Source of the DNA: Actinosynnema sp. ALI-1.44
GTDB lineage: Bacteria > Actinomycetota > Actinomycetes > Mycobacteriales > Pseudonocardiaceae
Reading direction: 5' to 3'
DNA length: 64,000 nt
Assembly: GCF_001984155.1 (NCBI RefSeq)
Contig: NZ_MTQO01000037.1
Location: 1-64,000, forward strand
Shown here: positions 41,929 through 50,281 of the stretch, in pieces
How the letters are laid out: every line of letters begins with the position of its first letter
Numbering within the stretch: position 1 is the stretch's first letter
Notes under the pieces: model-generated
Databases searched by the model: none
Seen by the model: only the letters and a program-made list of their open reading frames with translations
What the model was told of the DNA's origin: nothing
Translations under genes and position numbers: made by a program

Positions 41929-42891
41929 ATGACCTCGGCGAAGGTGTGGACGACGGGTGCCTGGCGACAACTCGCCGAGGCATGGGTTGACGAGCGACTC
42001 GCCGATCGAGGCATGAGGCGTGTCGGCGAGTTGACGCAGCCGCGTGTACGGCCTTGGGGGACTGTGCTCACCGCGATGACATCCGACGGCGTGGTCTGGC
42101 TGAAGGCGCCGGGCCCGGCGACGGCCTTCGAAGTCCGTCTCTACTCCGTGTTGTCCGAGTTCGTCCCGGAGTGGGTGCTGGCGCCGATCGCGATCGACGT
42201 CGACCGCGGCTGGTTGCTGCTGCCCGACGGTGGGACGACGGTGCGGGAGAGCGCGCCGGACCCCACCGCGGCCATGCTGGAGATCCTGCCGCGGTACGGC
42301 GAGCTCCAGCGGAAACTCGCGGCACACGTGGACAGCCTGTTGACGGCCGGTGTGACCGACATGCGGGCGGGCGTCACGGCGGAACGGTTCGACCAGGCGG
42401 TCGAAGCTGTCCGCGGGCGGCCGCACGACACCGCGGCCGTCGCGGCGATCATCGCCCGGCGCGCGGAGTTGGTCGAGCGCGCCGATTGGCTCGCTCGCGC
42501 GTCCGTCACCCCCAGCCTGGACCACAACGACCTGCACCCGGGGAACGTGTTCGTGACCGGCGGGCGTCCTGTGTTCTACGACTGGGGCGACAGCGTGGTG
42601 GCGCATCCGTTCGCCAGCATGCTCGTGGCCGCCTGGGTGATGCGCGATTCCTACGGGGCGGACGACCGGACGGTCACCCGGCTGCGTGACAGCTACCTGG
42701 AGGCGTTCAGCGACCTCGCGCCGCACCGCGAACTGGTCGAACAGCTCGACACGGCCTGTTGGGTGGCGCTCGTCGCGCGGACGTTGGTCTGGGAACGCGC
42801 GTTGGGCACGATGGACGATCCCGGTGAATGGGCGACCGCGCCGATGCACACGTTGTCCGGACTGACCGCCGGGCATTGGCTTAAGGTATGA
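41929..42891 (+). CDS. Aminoglycoside-phosphotransferase-like kinase
   Basis: A 320-residue protein with the APH/choline-kinase fold. The catalytic loop is SLDHNDLHPGNVFV (HxDxxxxN), and the metal-binding Asp is in VFYDWGDS. The N-terminal lobe is less conserved, with VVWLKAPG at the likely nucleotide-binding Lys. Members phosphorylate antibiotics, sugars or other small molecules; the substrate cannot be predicted. The start at 41929 (MTSAKVW) is chosen over one at 41905 for better fit. The LigD-type gene follows after 4 bp, so the two may share a transcript. Confidence 0.85.
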   Translation: MTSAKVWTTGAWRQLAEAWVDERLADRGMRRVGELTQPRVRPWGTVLTAMTSDGVVWLKAPGPATAFEVRLYSVLSEFVPEWVLAPIAIDVDRGWLLLPDGGTTVRESAPDPTAAMLEILPRYGELQRKLAAHVDSLLTAGVTDMRAGVTAERFDQAVEAVRGRPHDTAAVAAIIARRAELVERADWLARASVTPSLDHNDLHPGNVFVTGGRPVFYDWGDSVVAHPFASMLVAAWVMRDSYGADDRTVTRLRDSYLEAFSDLAPHRELVEQLDTACWVALVARTLVWERALGTMDDPGEWATAPMHTLSGLTAGHWLKV

Positions 42892-42895
42892 GGTC

Positions 42896-43846
42896 ATGGC
42901 CGATGACGAGCGGGACGGCGTGTCGCTGACCAATCTCGACCAGGCGCTGTTCGAAGGGGCGACCAAACGCGATCTGGTCGACTACCTCGACGCGGTGTCC
43001 GACCGGATCATCCCGGCGCTGGCGGGCCGCCCGCTGTCGGTCATCCGGATCCTGCGCGGCCAGGGCCCGTTCATGCAGAAGAACGTCCCGAAGTACACAC
43101 CGTCGTTCGTGCGCACGGTCAAGGTGTGGGCCGACACGTCCAAACGAGAGGTGACGTACGCGCTGTGTGACGACCGCAAGACGTTGCTGTGGTTCGGCAA
43201 CCAACGCGCGGTGGAGTACCACCCGGCGTTGAGACTCGCGGAGTCGGATCATCCGACGCACATGATCCTCGACCTGGATCCCCCGGAGGGGGCGGCGTTC
43301 CCGACGGTCGTGCAAGCGGCTTTCCTCGTCCGGCAGGCGCTGGCGGACTCCGGGTTGAGTGGCGCGGTGAAAACCAGTGGCGCCAAGGGTGTTCACATCT
43401 TCGTACCGCTGGAGCCGCACAACGCGGACGATGTCGCCGCGGCGACCAGGGCCCTCGCCGCACGCGCCGAACGCGTCGACCCGCGACTGGCGACGACGGC
43501 GTACATCAAGGAAGAACGTGAAGGCAAGGTCTTCCTGGATTCCACGCGAGCGCACGGCGCGACGGTCGTCGCCGCGTACAGCCCACGCCTGCGGCCCGGT
43601 CTGCCCGTGTCGTTCCCGGTCGCATGGAACGACCTGGAATCCGTGTCACCAAGGGACTTCACCGTGCACAACGCGGTCGTGCAACTCGACGGCAAGGACC
43701 CGTGGTCCACGAATATGCCCGCGCCGCAACGACTCGGCGCCGACTTGATCGAAGAAGGACACACGATCCCGGTGGCCCGCGTCGTGGCGATGCACGAGGG
43801 AAAGCGGCGCAAGCGCGCTCGCGAAGAAGCCGAGAAGGACGGGTAG
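42896..43846 (+). CDS. ligD: LigD polymerase domain protein (PolDom), NHEJ
   Basis: A 316-residue primase-polymerase (archaeo-eukaryotic primase fold). The sequence SLTNLDQALFE...RDLVDYLDAVSDRIIPAL, the catalytic acidic motif ILDLDPPEG (Asp126, Asp128), GAKGVHIFVPL with the conserved His, and SPRDFTVHNA near the end are the LigD PolDom pattern. It should fill in and add nucleotides at breaks held by Ku. Ligase and nuclease domains are absent, so the ligase is encoded elsewhere, as in many actinobacteria with split LigD genes. The C-terminus is basic (GKRRKRAREEAEK). Ku lies 40 kb away at 1.3-2.3 kb. Confidence 0.95.
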   Translation: MADDERDGVSLTNLDQALFEGATKRDLVDYLDAVSDRIIPALAGRPLSVIRILRGQGPFMQKNVPKYTPSFVRTVKVWADTSKREVTYALCDDRKTLLWFGNQRAVEYHPALRLAESDHPTHMILDLDPPEGAAFPTVVQAAFLVRQALADSGLSGAVKTSGAKGVHIFVPLEPHNADDVAAATRALAARAERVDPRLATTAYIKEEREGKVFLDSTRAHGATVVAAYSPRLRPGLPVSFPVAWNDLESVSPRDFTVHNAVVQLDGKDPWSTNMPAPQRLGADLIEEGHTIPVARVVAMHEGKRRKRAREEAEKDG

Positions 43847-43928
43847 CGGCACGTCCCGCCGACAACGTGCACTCGTACGTCATCGGCACCGGCATCCGCG
43901 TGAGTCGAGTGAAGCCGTCCCTCGCGTG

Positions 43929-43954
43929 GATTCGTTCCCGCGGAGAACGGGTAC
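43929..43954 (+). promoter_or_regulatory. Candidate SigB/SigF-like promoter of the nucleotidyltransferase operon
   Basis: GATT (43929-43932), a 16-nt spacer and GGGTAC (43949-43954) fit GNNT-N14-16-GGGTAY. The -10 box ends 9 nt before the start codon, which would give a nearly leaderless transcript; no clear ribosome site precedes that ATG, in keeping with this. Confidence 0.4.
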
Positions 43955-43963
43955 GCACCGGAT

Positions 43964-44626
43964 ATGGGTTCGGACCTCCAGGATGCCTTACTGCGAACCG
44001 TGACCAAGGTGGCCGCCGCGTTGCGGCCGACCGAGGTGCCGTTCGCGCTGACCGGCGGCTGCGCGGTGTACGCGCGTGGCGGGCCGGAGACTGAACACGA
44101 CGTCGACATCCTGATTCTCGAAAAGGATGTGCCTACCGCGGTGAAGGCTTTGGTGGAAGCGGGCTTCCGCGCCGCCGACCCGCCGGAGGAGTGGCTGACC
44201 AAGGTCTATGACGGCGACCGGCTGGTCGACCTCATCTTCCGCGCCAACGAACGCCAGGTCACGCCCGAAATGCTCGACCAGGCCGAGGAGATGCGCGTCG
44301 GCCCGACCGTGATGCGCGTGCAGCACGGCACCGAGGTGATGATCGGCAAGCTCCTCGCGCTGGAAGTGCACCGCTGTGACCTGGCCGCGCTGTTGCCGAT
44401 CGCGCGCGCGTTGCGGGAGCAGATCGATTGGGCCCGGGTACGCGAGCAGACCGCGGAGTCGCCGTACGCCGAGGCGTTCTTGTTGTTGTGCGACCGATTG
44501 GGCATCATCGACGAAGGGAGCCAGAGCGATGACCCCGCCGCAATACCTCGTGGCACGCCTGCGGACCACACTGGCGGAGGATCCCAGAACGGCAGAGCAA
44601 GGCGTGCGCGTGACCGTACGGGGTGA
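43964..44626 (+). CDS. Nucleotidyltransferase-fold protein
   Basis: A 220-residue protein with a minimal nucleotidyltransferase fold of the AbiEii/MNT-like kind: FALTGGCAVYARGGPETEHDVDILILEKD contains the GG...(T/H)xDxD active-site pattern. VEAGF, DGDRLVDLIFR with a third acidic residue, and MIGKLLALEVHRCDLAALLPIARAL follow. Such proteins transfer nucleotides to RNA, protein or small molecules. The last 35 residues are low-complexity and lie in DNA that also encodes the next gene, so the ancestral stop was probably nearer 44520. It heads an operon with a BON protein and a phosphoesterase. Confidence 0.8.
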   Translation: MGSDLQDALLRTVTKVAAALRPTEVPFALTGGCAVYARGGPETEHDVDILILEKDVPTAVKALVEAGFRAADPPEEWLTKVYDGDRLVDLIFRANERQVTPEMLDQAEEMRVGPTVMRVQHGTEVMIGKLLALEVHRCDLAALLPIARALREQIDWARVREQTAESPYAEAFLLLCDRLGIIDEGSQSDDPAAIPRGTPADHTGGGSQNGRARRARDRTG

Positions 44627-44777
44627 ACACGTCGTCGTCAGCGGCGACGTGGCCACCGAGCAGCGCCGGGCCGAGGTGTCCGAGGTGATCAGGGACGTGG
44701 CGCCGGAGATGGTGATCCACAACGACGTCCGCGTGGTGTGCGTGGACGAACCGACCAGGCGGGAGGAGCTGACGTGA
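44529..44777 (+). CDS. BON-domain protein
   Basis: An 82-residue protein starting at an ATG with AAGGGAG 9 nt upstream. It consists of one BON domain: LVARLRTTLAEDPRT...GVRVTVRGEHVVVSGDVATEQRRAEVSEVIRDVAPEMVIHNDVRV, with the conserved Gly of V-V-S-G-D-V. No signal peptide is seen. BON domains bind membranes or ligands and often occur with CBS domains in stress proteins. It overlaps the upstream gene by 98 bp in another frame and the next gene by 4 bp (GTGA). Confidence 0.85.
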   Translation: MTPPQYLVARLRTTLAEDPRTAEQGVRVTVRGEHVVVSGDVATEQRRAEVSEVIRDVAPEMVIHNDVRVVCVDEPTRREELT

Positions 44778-45493
44778 TCCGCATCGCGGCAGTCGGCGAC
44801 GTGCACCTGGGCGAGGACGCCCGGGGCAGGTTGCGTCCCGCGTTGGACAACCTCGGTGAGCACGCCGACGTGTTGCTCCTCGCGGGTGACCTGACCAGGC
44901 ACGGCAGCCTGGACGAGGCACAGGTCGTCGCGGACGAGTTCAGTGACCTGCCGGTGCCCGTGATCGCCGTGCTGGGCAACCACGACTACCACAGCGACAA
45001 GGAAGCCGAGATCACCGACCTGTTGATCGAACGCGGCATCCAGGTTCTCGAAGGCACCGCCACGACGCTCCGGATCGGACAGTGCTCGGTCGGGGTGGCC
45101 GGGGCGAAGGGGTTCGGCGGCGGGTTCGCGGGAAAGTCGGGCAGCGTGTTCGGCGAACCGGAGATGAAGGCGTTCATCCAGCACACCGTGGACATCGCCG
45201 ACCGGCTGCACGCCGCGCTCGCCGGGCTGGACACCGACATCAAGATCGCGCTGACGCACTACTCGCCGGTCGCGGACACGCTGCGCGGCGAACCGCCGGA
45301 GATCTTCCCGTTCCTCGGCTGCTACCAGCTCGCCGAGGCGATCGACGCGACCGGTGTGGACCTGGCCATCCACGGCCACGCCCACTTCGGCACCGAGCAG
45401 GGGATCACGGCGGGCGGCGTGCGGGTGCGCAACGTCGCCCAGCCGGTGATCGGGTCAGCGTTTGCCGTCTACTGCGTCGAAGGCGGGCAGTAG
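44774..45493 (+). CDS. Calcineurin-type metallophosphoesterase
   Basis: A 239-residue enzyme with the five metal-binding blocks: AVGDVHLGED, LLLAGDLTRHG, AVLGNHDYHSD, IALTHYSP and IHGHAHFG. The size and motifs match single-domain phosphodiesterases acting on cyclic nucleotides, nucleotides or other phosphoesters. The GTG start overlaps the BON gene stop. The operon nucleotidyltransferase-BON-phosphoesterase suggests a nucleotide-linked stress function. Its 3' end overlaps the convergent LLM gene by 39 bp. Confidence 0.92.
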   Translation: MIRIAAVGDVHLGEDARGRLRPALDNLGEHADVLLLAGDLTRHGSLDEAQVVADEFSDLPVPVIAVLGNHDYHSDKEAEITDLLIERGIQVLEGTATTLRIGQCSVGVAGAKGFGGGFAGKSGSVFGEPEMKAFIQHTVDIADRLHAALAGLDTDIKIALTHYSPVADTLRGEPPEIFPFLGCYQLAEAIDATGVDLAIHGHAHFGTEQGITAGGVRVRNVAQPVIGSAFAVYCVEGGQ

Positions 45494-46429
45494 CGAGTCC
45501 CTGGCGAAGTCGAGGAAGCCGTCCTGGTGGTCGCCGCCGACCTGCACGATCGCCAGGTCGGTGAACCCGGCGTCGGCGTACTTGCGCGCGGCGGCGAGGA
45601 TGGGGTCGACATCCGGTCCACAGGGGATCGACTCGGCCACGTCCTCCGGCCGCACGAACGAGGTCGCCGCGGCGAAACTGGTCGCGTCCGGCAGTTCGGC
45701 GTTGACCTTCCAGCCCCCGGTCGACCAGCGGAACTGCTCGTGCGCCCGCTTGACCGCCGCGTCGCGGTCGGGATCCCAGCAGACCGGCATCTGCCCGATC
45801 TTGCGGCCGGGGTCCGACTTCTGCTCGTCCCACAGCTTGCAGAGGTCCTCGTCCGGGTCCGTCGCGATCATGTGGTCGGCCAGCGGTGCCAGATGGGTGA
45901 TCGACTGCTTTCCGGACACCGCCGCGCCGACAGGCACCCGCACGTCCGGCAGATCCCAGAGCTTCGCCGCGTCCACCCGGAAGTGTGAACCGCTGTAGTT
46001 GAAATAGCCGCCGTCGAACAGGCCGTGGATCACCTGCAGTGCCTCGGCGAGCATCTCGTGCCGGACGTTCACCGGCGGCCAGCCGCGCCCGACGACGTGC
46101 TCGTTGAGGTTCTCACCCGAGCCGACCCCCAGGGTGAACCTGTTGTCGGACAATATTTGTACCGTCGCGGCTTGCTGTGCGACGACAGCGGGGTGGTATC
46201 GCATGATCGGGCACGTCACGTAGGTCATCAGCTCGACGCGTTCGGTGCATCGGGCGACCGCGCCGAGAACCGTCCACGCGTTGGGTGCGTGGCCCTGCTC
46301 GGCCAGCCACGGAAAGTAGTGGTCGCTGGAGACCTCGAACGCGAAACCGGCCTTTTCGGCCTTGACGGCGTCGTCGACCAGCTGTTTCGGCCCTGCCTGT
46401 TCGGTCATCAACGTGTATCCGATGCGCAT
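45455..46429 (-). CDS. LLM-class F420-dependent oxidoreductase
   Basis: A 324-residue TIM-barrel flavin-like enzyme of the luciferase-like monooxygenase superfamily, in the group that uses coenzyme F420 (TIGR03557-like). Typical stretches are AGFAFEVSSDHYFPWLAEQGHAPNAWTVLGAVA, YHPAVVAQQAATVQILSDNRFTLGVGSGENLNEHVVG and EMLAEALQVIHGLFDGG. The substrate is unknown; relatives include F420-dependent glucose-6-phosphate dehydrogenase-like proteins. The start at 46429 is supported by AGGGAAG upstream. It diverges from the CBS-domain operon. Confidence 0.92.
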   Translation of the reverse strand: MRIGYTLMTEQAGPKQLVDDAVKAEKAGFAFEVSSDHYFPWLAEQGHAPNAWTVLGAVARCTERVELMTYVTCPIMRYHPAVVAQQAATVQILSDNRFTLGVGSGENLNEHVVGRGWPPVNVRHEMLAEALQVIHGLFDGGYFNYSGSHFRVDAAKLWDLPDVRVPVGAAVSGKQSITHLAPLADHMIATDPDEDLCKLWDEQKSDPGRKIGQMPVCWDPDRDAAVKRAHEQFRWSTGGWKVNAELPDATSFAAATSFVRPEDVAESIPCGPDVDPILAAARKYADAGFTDLAIVQVGGDHQDGFLDFARDSLLPAFDAVDGKR

Positions 46430-46431
46430 GT

Positions 46432-46456
46432 GTGTGGGCTTCCCTGCCATGGGTAC
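46432..46456 (+). promoter_or_regulatory. Candidate SigB/SigF-like promoter of the CBS-TPP operon
   Basis: GTGT (46432-46435), a 15-nt spacer and GGGTAC (46451-46456) fit GNNT-N14-16-GGGTAY. The CBS gene start follows 28 nt later with a good ribosome site (GGAAGGGAG). Confidence 0.4.
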
Positions 46457-46484
46457 TCGAAACCCGACAAGGAAGGGAGCAATG

Positions 46485-46904
46485 ATGACGCGCGCACGCG
46501 AGATCATGACGCCGGATCCGACCTGTGTCCGGTCCAGCCAGACCATCAGGGACGCCGCGCAACTGATGGCGGACAAGGGCGTCGGGGCACTGCCGATCTG
46601 CGGTGAGGACAACCGTCTCAAAGGGATGGTGACCGACCGCGACATCGTGGTCAAGGTCCTCGCGGAGGGCAACGACCCGCGTTCGATCACCGCCGGTGAG
46701 CTGGCGCAGGGCGAGGCCGTGACGATCGGCGCGGACGACGAGGCCAACGACATCATGAAGACGATGGCCGAGCACAAGGTCCGCAGGCTCCCGGTGATCG
46801 ACGGGCACGACCTCGTCGGCATCGTCAGCCTGGCCGACGTGGCCCGCGCACTGCCCGAACCCCAGGTCGGTGATCTGGTCGAAGCGCTGTCGGTGGACAC
46901 CTGA
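46485..46904 (+). CDS. CBS-domain pair protein
   Basis: About 139 residues made of two CBS motifs: REIMTPDPTCVRSSQTIRDAAQLMADKGVGALPI and VTIGADDEANDIMKTMAEHKVRRLPVIDGHDLVGIVSLADVA. Such stand-alone pairs bind adenosine nucleotides or NAD and act as energy or stress sensors. An ATG 3 nt upstream is an alternative start; the one at 46485 has the better spacing from GGAAGGGAG. Its stop overlaps the start of the TPP enzyme (TGATG), so the sensor and the enzyme are made together. Confidence 0.92.
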   Translation: MTRAREIMTPDPTCVRSSQTIRDAAQLMADKGVGALPICGEDNRLKGMVTDRDIVVKVLAEGNDPRSITAGELAQGEAVTIGADDEANDIMKTMAEHKVRRLPVIDGHDLVGIVSLADVARALPEPQVGDLVEALSVDT

Positions 46905-48688
46905 TGGCCGAGACCGTCGGCGACTACCTGCTGCAGCGGCTGCGGGACTGGCACGTCGACCAGGTCTTCGGCTACCCGGGCGACGGCATCAACGGGATCG
47001 TGGCCGCCTTCGGCAAAGCGGGCAACCGCCCTCGGTTCGTCCAGTCCAGACACGAGGAGATGTCCGCGTTCGAGGCGGTCGGCTACGCGAAGTTCAGCGG
47101 CAGGCCCGGTGTCTGCCTGGCGACATCGGGTCCCGGTGCCGTCCACCTGCTCAACGGTCTCTACGACGCGAAACTCGACCACGTGCCGGTGGTCGCGATC
47201 GTCGGGCAGACCGCGCGGACCGCGCGCGGCGGCAGCTACCAGCAGGAAGTCGACCTGCAGTCGCTGGTCAAGGACGTGGCCAGCGAGTACTCCGTCGAGG
47301 TGACGGTGGCCGAGCAGTTGCCGAACGCGCTCGACCGGGCGTTGCGCACGGCGATCACCCGCAGTGCGCCGACAGTCGTGATCATCCCCAACGACCTGCA
47401 GGAACAGCCCTACGAGCCGCCGCGCCACGAGTTCAAACACGTCCCGTCGAGCAAGCCGGGACTGGCGCCGCCGGTGCTGACACCACCGCTCGCCGAAGTG
47501 GAACGCGCGGCCGAGGTGCTCAACGCGGGCAAGAAGGTCGCGATCCTGATCGGGCAGGGCGCGCGGACCGCGACCGCCGAGATCCGCCAGGTCGCCGACC
47601 TGACCGGTGCCGGTGTGGCCAAAGCGTTGCTGGGCAAGGACGTGCTGGCCGACGACCTGCCGTACGTGACCGGCTCGATCGGCCTGCTCGGCACGCGCCC
47701 GAGCTACGAGCTGATGCGGGACTGCGACACGTTGCTGATCGTCGGCTCGAACTTCCCGTACAGCCAGTTCCTGCCGGAGTACGGCAAAGCACGAGCGGTG
47801 CAGATCGATGTGGACGGTACGCGGATCGGTATGCGGTACCCGACCGAGGTGAACCTGGTCGGTGACGCGCACTCCACGCTCCGCGCCTTGCTGCCGTTGT
47901 TGCGGCGCAACGAGAACCGGTCGTGGCGCGAGAAGGTCGAGCGGCACGTCACCGACTGGTGGCAGAGCGTGGAGAAGCAGGCCATGGTCGGCGCGGATCC
48001 GATCAATCCGATGCGGATCGTGCACGAGCTGTCCACCCGCGCGCCGGACGACCTGATCGTCACGGCCGACTCCGGCTCGTCCACCAACTGGTACGCCCGC
48101 AACCTGCGGATGCGCGGCCGGATGCGTGGTTCGCTGTCCGGCACGCTGGCCACGATGGGCGCGGGTGTGCCGTACGCGATCGGCGCCAAGTTCGCCCACC
48201 CGGACCGGCCGGTGGTCGCCCTGGTCGGCGACGGCGCCATGCAGATGAACGGGCTGGCCGAGCTGATCACGATCGCCAGGTACCAGAACCTGTGGGCCGA
48301 CCGCCGCTGTGTGGTGTGCGTGTTCCACAACAACGACCTCAACCAGGTCACGTGGGAACTGCGGGCGATGGGCGGTGCGCCCAAGTTCGAGGAGTCCCAG
48401 ACGTTGCCCGACGTCAACTACGCGGCGTTCGCGGCGTCCCTCGGCCTGATCGCGCTCAACGTGGACTCACCGGACGACCTCGGCCCGGCGTGGGACCAGG
48501 CGCTGGCGGCCGACCGGCCCGCAGTCCTGGACGTCCGCTGCGACGCGGAGATCCCACCCATCCCACCGCACGCCACGGCCGAGCAGGTGAAGATGGTGAC
48601 CGAGGCGATCCTCAAAGGCGACCCGGGCAGCGCGAGGATGGTCTACGAAGGCATCAAAGCCAAACTGGCCGAACTCCTCCCCAACTGA
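46904..48688 (+). CDS. TPP-dependent enzyme, pyruvate-oxidase/acetolactate-synthase family
   Basis: A 594-residue protein with the three domains of the family. The Pyr domain has VFGYPGDGINGIV and the catalytic Glu in SRHEEMSAFEAVGYAKFSG. A central domain with VAILIGQGAR follows, then the PP domain with the metal/TPP motif VVALVGDGAMQMNGLAELITIARYQN and FHNNDLNQVTWELR. Pyruvate oxidase (PoxB-like) is the likeliest activity; an acetolactate synthase or oxalyl-CoA decarboxylase-like role is possible. It is coupled to the CBS protein, and a strong hairpin follows its stop. Confidence 0.88.
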   Translation: MAETVGDYLLQRLRDWHVDQVFGYPGDGINGIVAAFGKAGNRPRFVQSRHEEMSAFEAVGYAKFSGRPGVCLATSGPGAVHLLNGLYDAKLDHVPVVAIVGQTARTARGGSYQQEVDLQSLVKDVASEYSVEVTVAEQLPNALDRALRTAITRSAPTVVIIPNDLQEQPYEPPRHEFKHVPSSKPGLAPPVLTPPLAEVERAAEVLNAGKKVAILIGQGARTATAEIRQVADLTGAGVAKALLGKDVLADDLPYVTGSIGLLGTRPSYELMRDCDTLLIVGSNFPYSQFLPEYGKARAVQIDVDGTRIGMRYPTEVNLVGDAHSTLRALLPLLRRNENRSWREKVERHVTDWWQSVEKQAMVGADPINPMRIVHELSTRAPDDLIVTADSGSSTNWYARNLRMRGRMRGSLSGTLATMGAGVPYAIGAKFAHPDRPVVALVGDGAMQMNGLAELITIARYQNLWADRRCVVCVFHNNDLNQVTWELRAMGGAPKFEESQTLPDVNYAAFAASLGLIALNVDSPDDLGPAWDQALAADRPAVLDVRCDAEIPPIPPHATAEQVKMVTEAILKGDPGSARMVYEGIKAKLAELLPN

Positions 48689-48691
48689 AAC

Positions 48692-48737
48692 CTCGTGAGT
48701 GTTCAGTCCGGTTCTAACCGGACTGAACACTCACGAG
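48692..48737. terminator. Bidirectional terminator, perfect 22-bp stem
   Basis: The arms 48692-48713 and 48716-48737 pair perfectly around a 2-nt loop; each contains CTCGTGAGTGTTCAGTCC or its complement. It lies between the TPP enzyme and the convergent NrfD-like gene. The right arm also encodes the last residues of the NrfD protein. Confidence 0.9.
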
Positions 48738-49523
48738 CTTTACTGAGGCTGTGCCGGTTCGGTAGACGCCGAAGCGGGTGCATATTCCGGCGGCCAGGTA
48801 GCTCGCCCCGGCGAGAACGGCGGTGACCCGGTTGCCACGGACCAGGGACAGACCGGCTCCGGCGACTGTCAGCGCCTTCGCGGCGGTGAGCAGTTTGCTG
48901 GAGCGGTATGTCTCCACCCGTCGCTCCATGGCGGCCGTTGAGGTCAGCTCGAGGCCGCTGCCGATCAGGCCGAGCCGCACAGCCGGTCGGGAGGGCGAGA
49001 CCAGCAGGGACGCCCCGGCCGCGCTGGTCATGGCGCTGCCCGCGAACACGAACGGCAGTTCGGGATAAGCGTTGTGCCAGGCCGGAATCGCGGTGTCGGC
49101 GAGCAGGACCGAGGTGTACGTGCACATCGCGGGGCCCAGTACTCCCGCGGCGCCTCCGGCGAGCGACCCGATCCAGCGGAATCGTCCACTGAGGTCGGTG
49201 GCGACGGTGAGCGCCGTCAACCCGGAGAACGGCGCCAGTATCCACGACCCGACGGACAGCGGCGACGTCACCTTGAACACCCGCAGCATGTTCAGGAACC
49301 GCTCCGGTCGTCCCAGGTCGTGGATCAGCGCTCCCACACTCGCGAGCGACCCGACGGCGGCCGCGACCCGGGCGGGCCTGATCAGTTCGGAATGGCCGGA
49401 CACCTGGGCCGCCAACGCCATCGACGCCGACGCGCCCGCCATCCCGCCGAGGAACAGGTATCCGGGGACGTCGGGAACCTTCCACACCGGCTCCTTGACG
49501 ATGGGCCTGCCGTAGTAACCCAT
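48714..49523 (-). CDS. NrfD/PsrC-like membrane subunit of formate dehydrogenase
   Basis: A 269-residue membrane protein with about eight hydrophobic segments. GYLFLGGMAGASASMALAAQ and HDLGRPERFLNMLRVFKVTSPLSVGSWIL are characteristic of NrfD/PsrC quinone-interacting subunits. Its ATG overlaps the stop of the iron-sulfur subunit (ATGA), making it the third gene of the fdh operon. It should pass electrons from the enzyme to menaquinone in the membrane. The last seven residues before the stop are encoded by the terminator stem. Confidence 0.88.
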   Translation of the reverse strand: MGYYGRPIVKEPVWKVPDVPGYLFLGGMAGASASMALAAQVSGHSELIRPARVAAAVGSLASVGALIHDLGRPERFLNMLRVFKVTSPLSVGSWILAPFSGLTALTVATDLSGRFRWIGSLAGGAAGVLGPAMCTYTSVLLADTAIPAWHNAYPELPFVFAGSAMTSAAGASLLVSPSRPAVRLGLIGSGLELTSTAAMERRVETYRSSKLLTAAKALTVAGAGLSLVRGNRVTAVLAGASYLAAGICTRFGVYRTGTASVKLVSVQSG

Positions 49524-50281
49524 CAGCGCCGCCCCAGGAACGACACGGCGACTCCGGCGGCGACAGCCACAGCGGCCAGCCCGGCCCGTTTCCACATCGC
49601 GGGCAGGTCCCTGGTCGTCACCACCGGATTCGACGGCAGGCCGTAGACCTCCGGTTCGTCCAGCAGCAGGAAGAACGCCCCGGCACCGCCGACTCCGTCG
49701 TCGGGGGAGTGCCCGTACAGGCGAGCGTCCGCCTGCCCCCGCGAGTGCAGTTCCGCCAGCCGCTCGTCGGCGCGTTCCCGCAGTTCGTCCAACGGGCCGT
49801 ACTGGATCGACTCGGTCGGGCACGCCGTGGCGCAGGCGGGCATCAGCCCGTCGCCGATGCGGTCGTAGCACATGGTGCACTTCCACGCCCTGCCGTCGTC
49901 CTCACGCCGGTCGATCACGCCGAACGGGCACGCGGGAACGCAGTACCCGCACCCGTTGCAGATGTCCGCCTGGACGACCACGGTGTCGAACTCGGTGCGG
50001 AACAAGGCACCCGTCGGGCACACGTCGAGACACCCGGCCTCGGTGCAGTGTTTGCAGACATCGCTGGACATCAGCCACCGGGTGTCGTCCTGGACCGTCT
50101 GCTCGATGAACGCGACGTGCCGCCACGTGTTGGCGTCGAGCGAACCCGTGTTGTCGTAGGACATGCCGAGCAGGTCGACGCCGTCCGCCGGGATGTCGTT
50201 CCACGTCTTGCACGCCACTTCGCAGGCCTTGCAGCCGATGCACACCGAGGTGTCGGTGAAGAACCCCATGCGTTCGGTCAT
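49523..50281 (-). CDS. fdhB: Formate dehydrogenase iron-sulfur (beta) subunit
   Basis: A 252-residue protein with four ferredoxin-type Cys clusters: CIGCKACEVACKTW, CKHCTEAGCLDVCP, CNGCGYCVPACPFG and CTMCYDRIGDGLMPACATACP. This matches the FdnH/FdoH-type electron-transfer subunit. The C-terminus has a hydrophobic segment (AGLAAVAVAAGVAVSFLG) that probably anchors it to the membrane. The start overlaps the alpha-subunit stop by 4 nt. It connects the molybdenum subunit with the NrfD subunit. Confidence 0.95.
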   Translation of the reverse strand: MTERMGFFTDTSVCIGCKACEVACKTWNDIPADGVDLLGMSYDNTGSLDANTWRHVAFIEQTVQDDTRWLMSSDVCKHCTEAGCLDVCPTGALFRTEFDTVVVQADICNGCGYCVPACPFGVIDRREDDGRAWKCTMCYDRIGDGLMPACATACPTESIQYGPLDELRERADERLAELHSRGQADARLYGHSPDDGVGGAGAFFLLLDEPEVYGLPSNPVVTTRDLPAMWKRAGLAAVAVAAGVAVSFLGRR

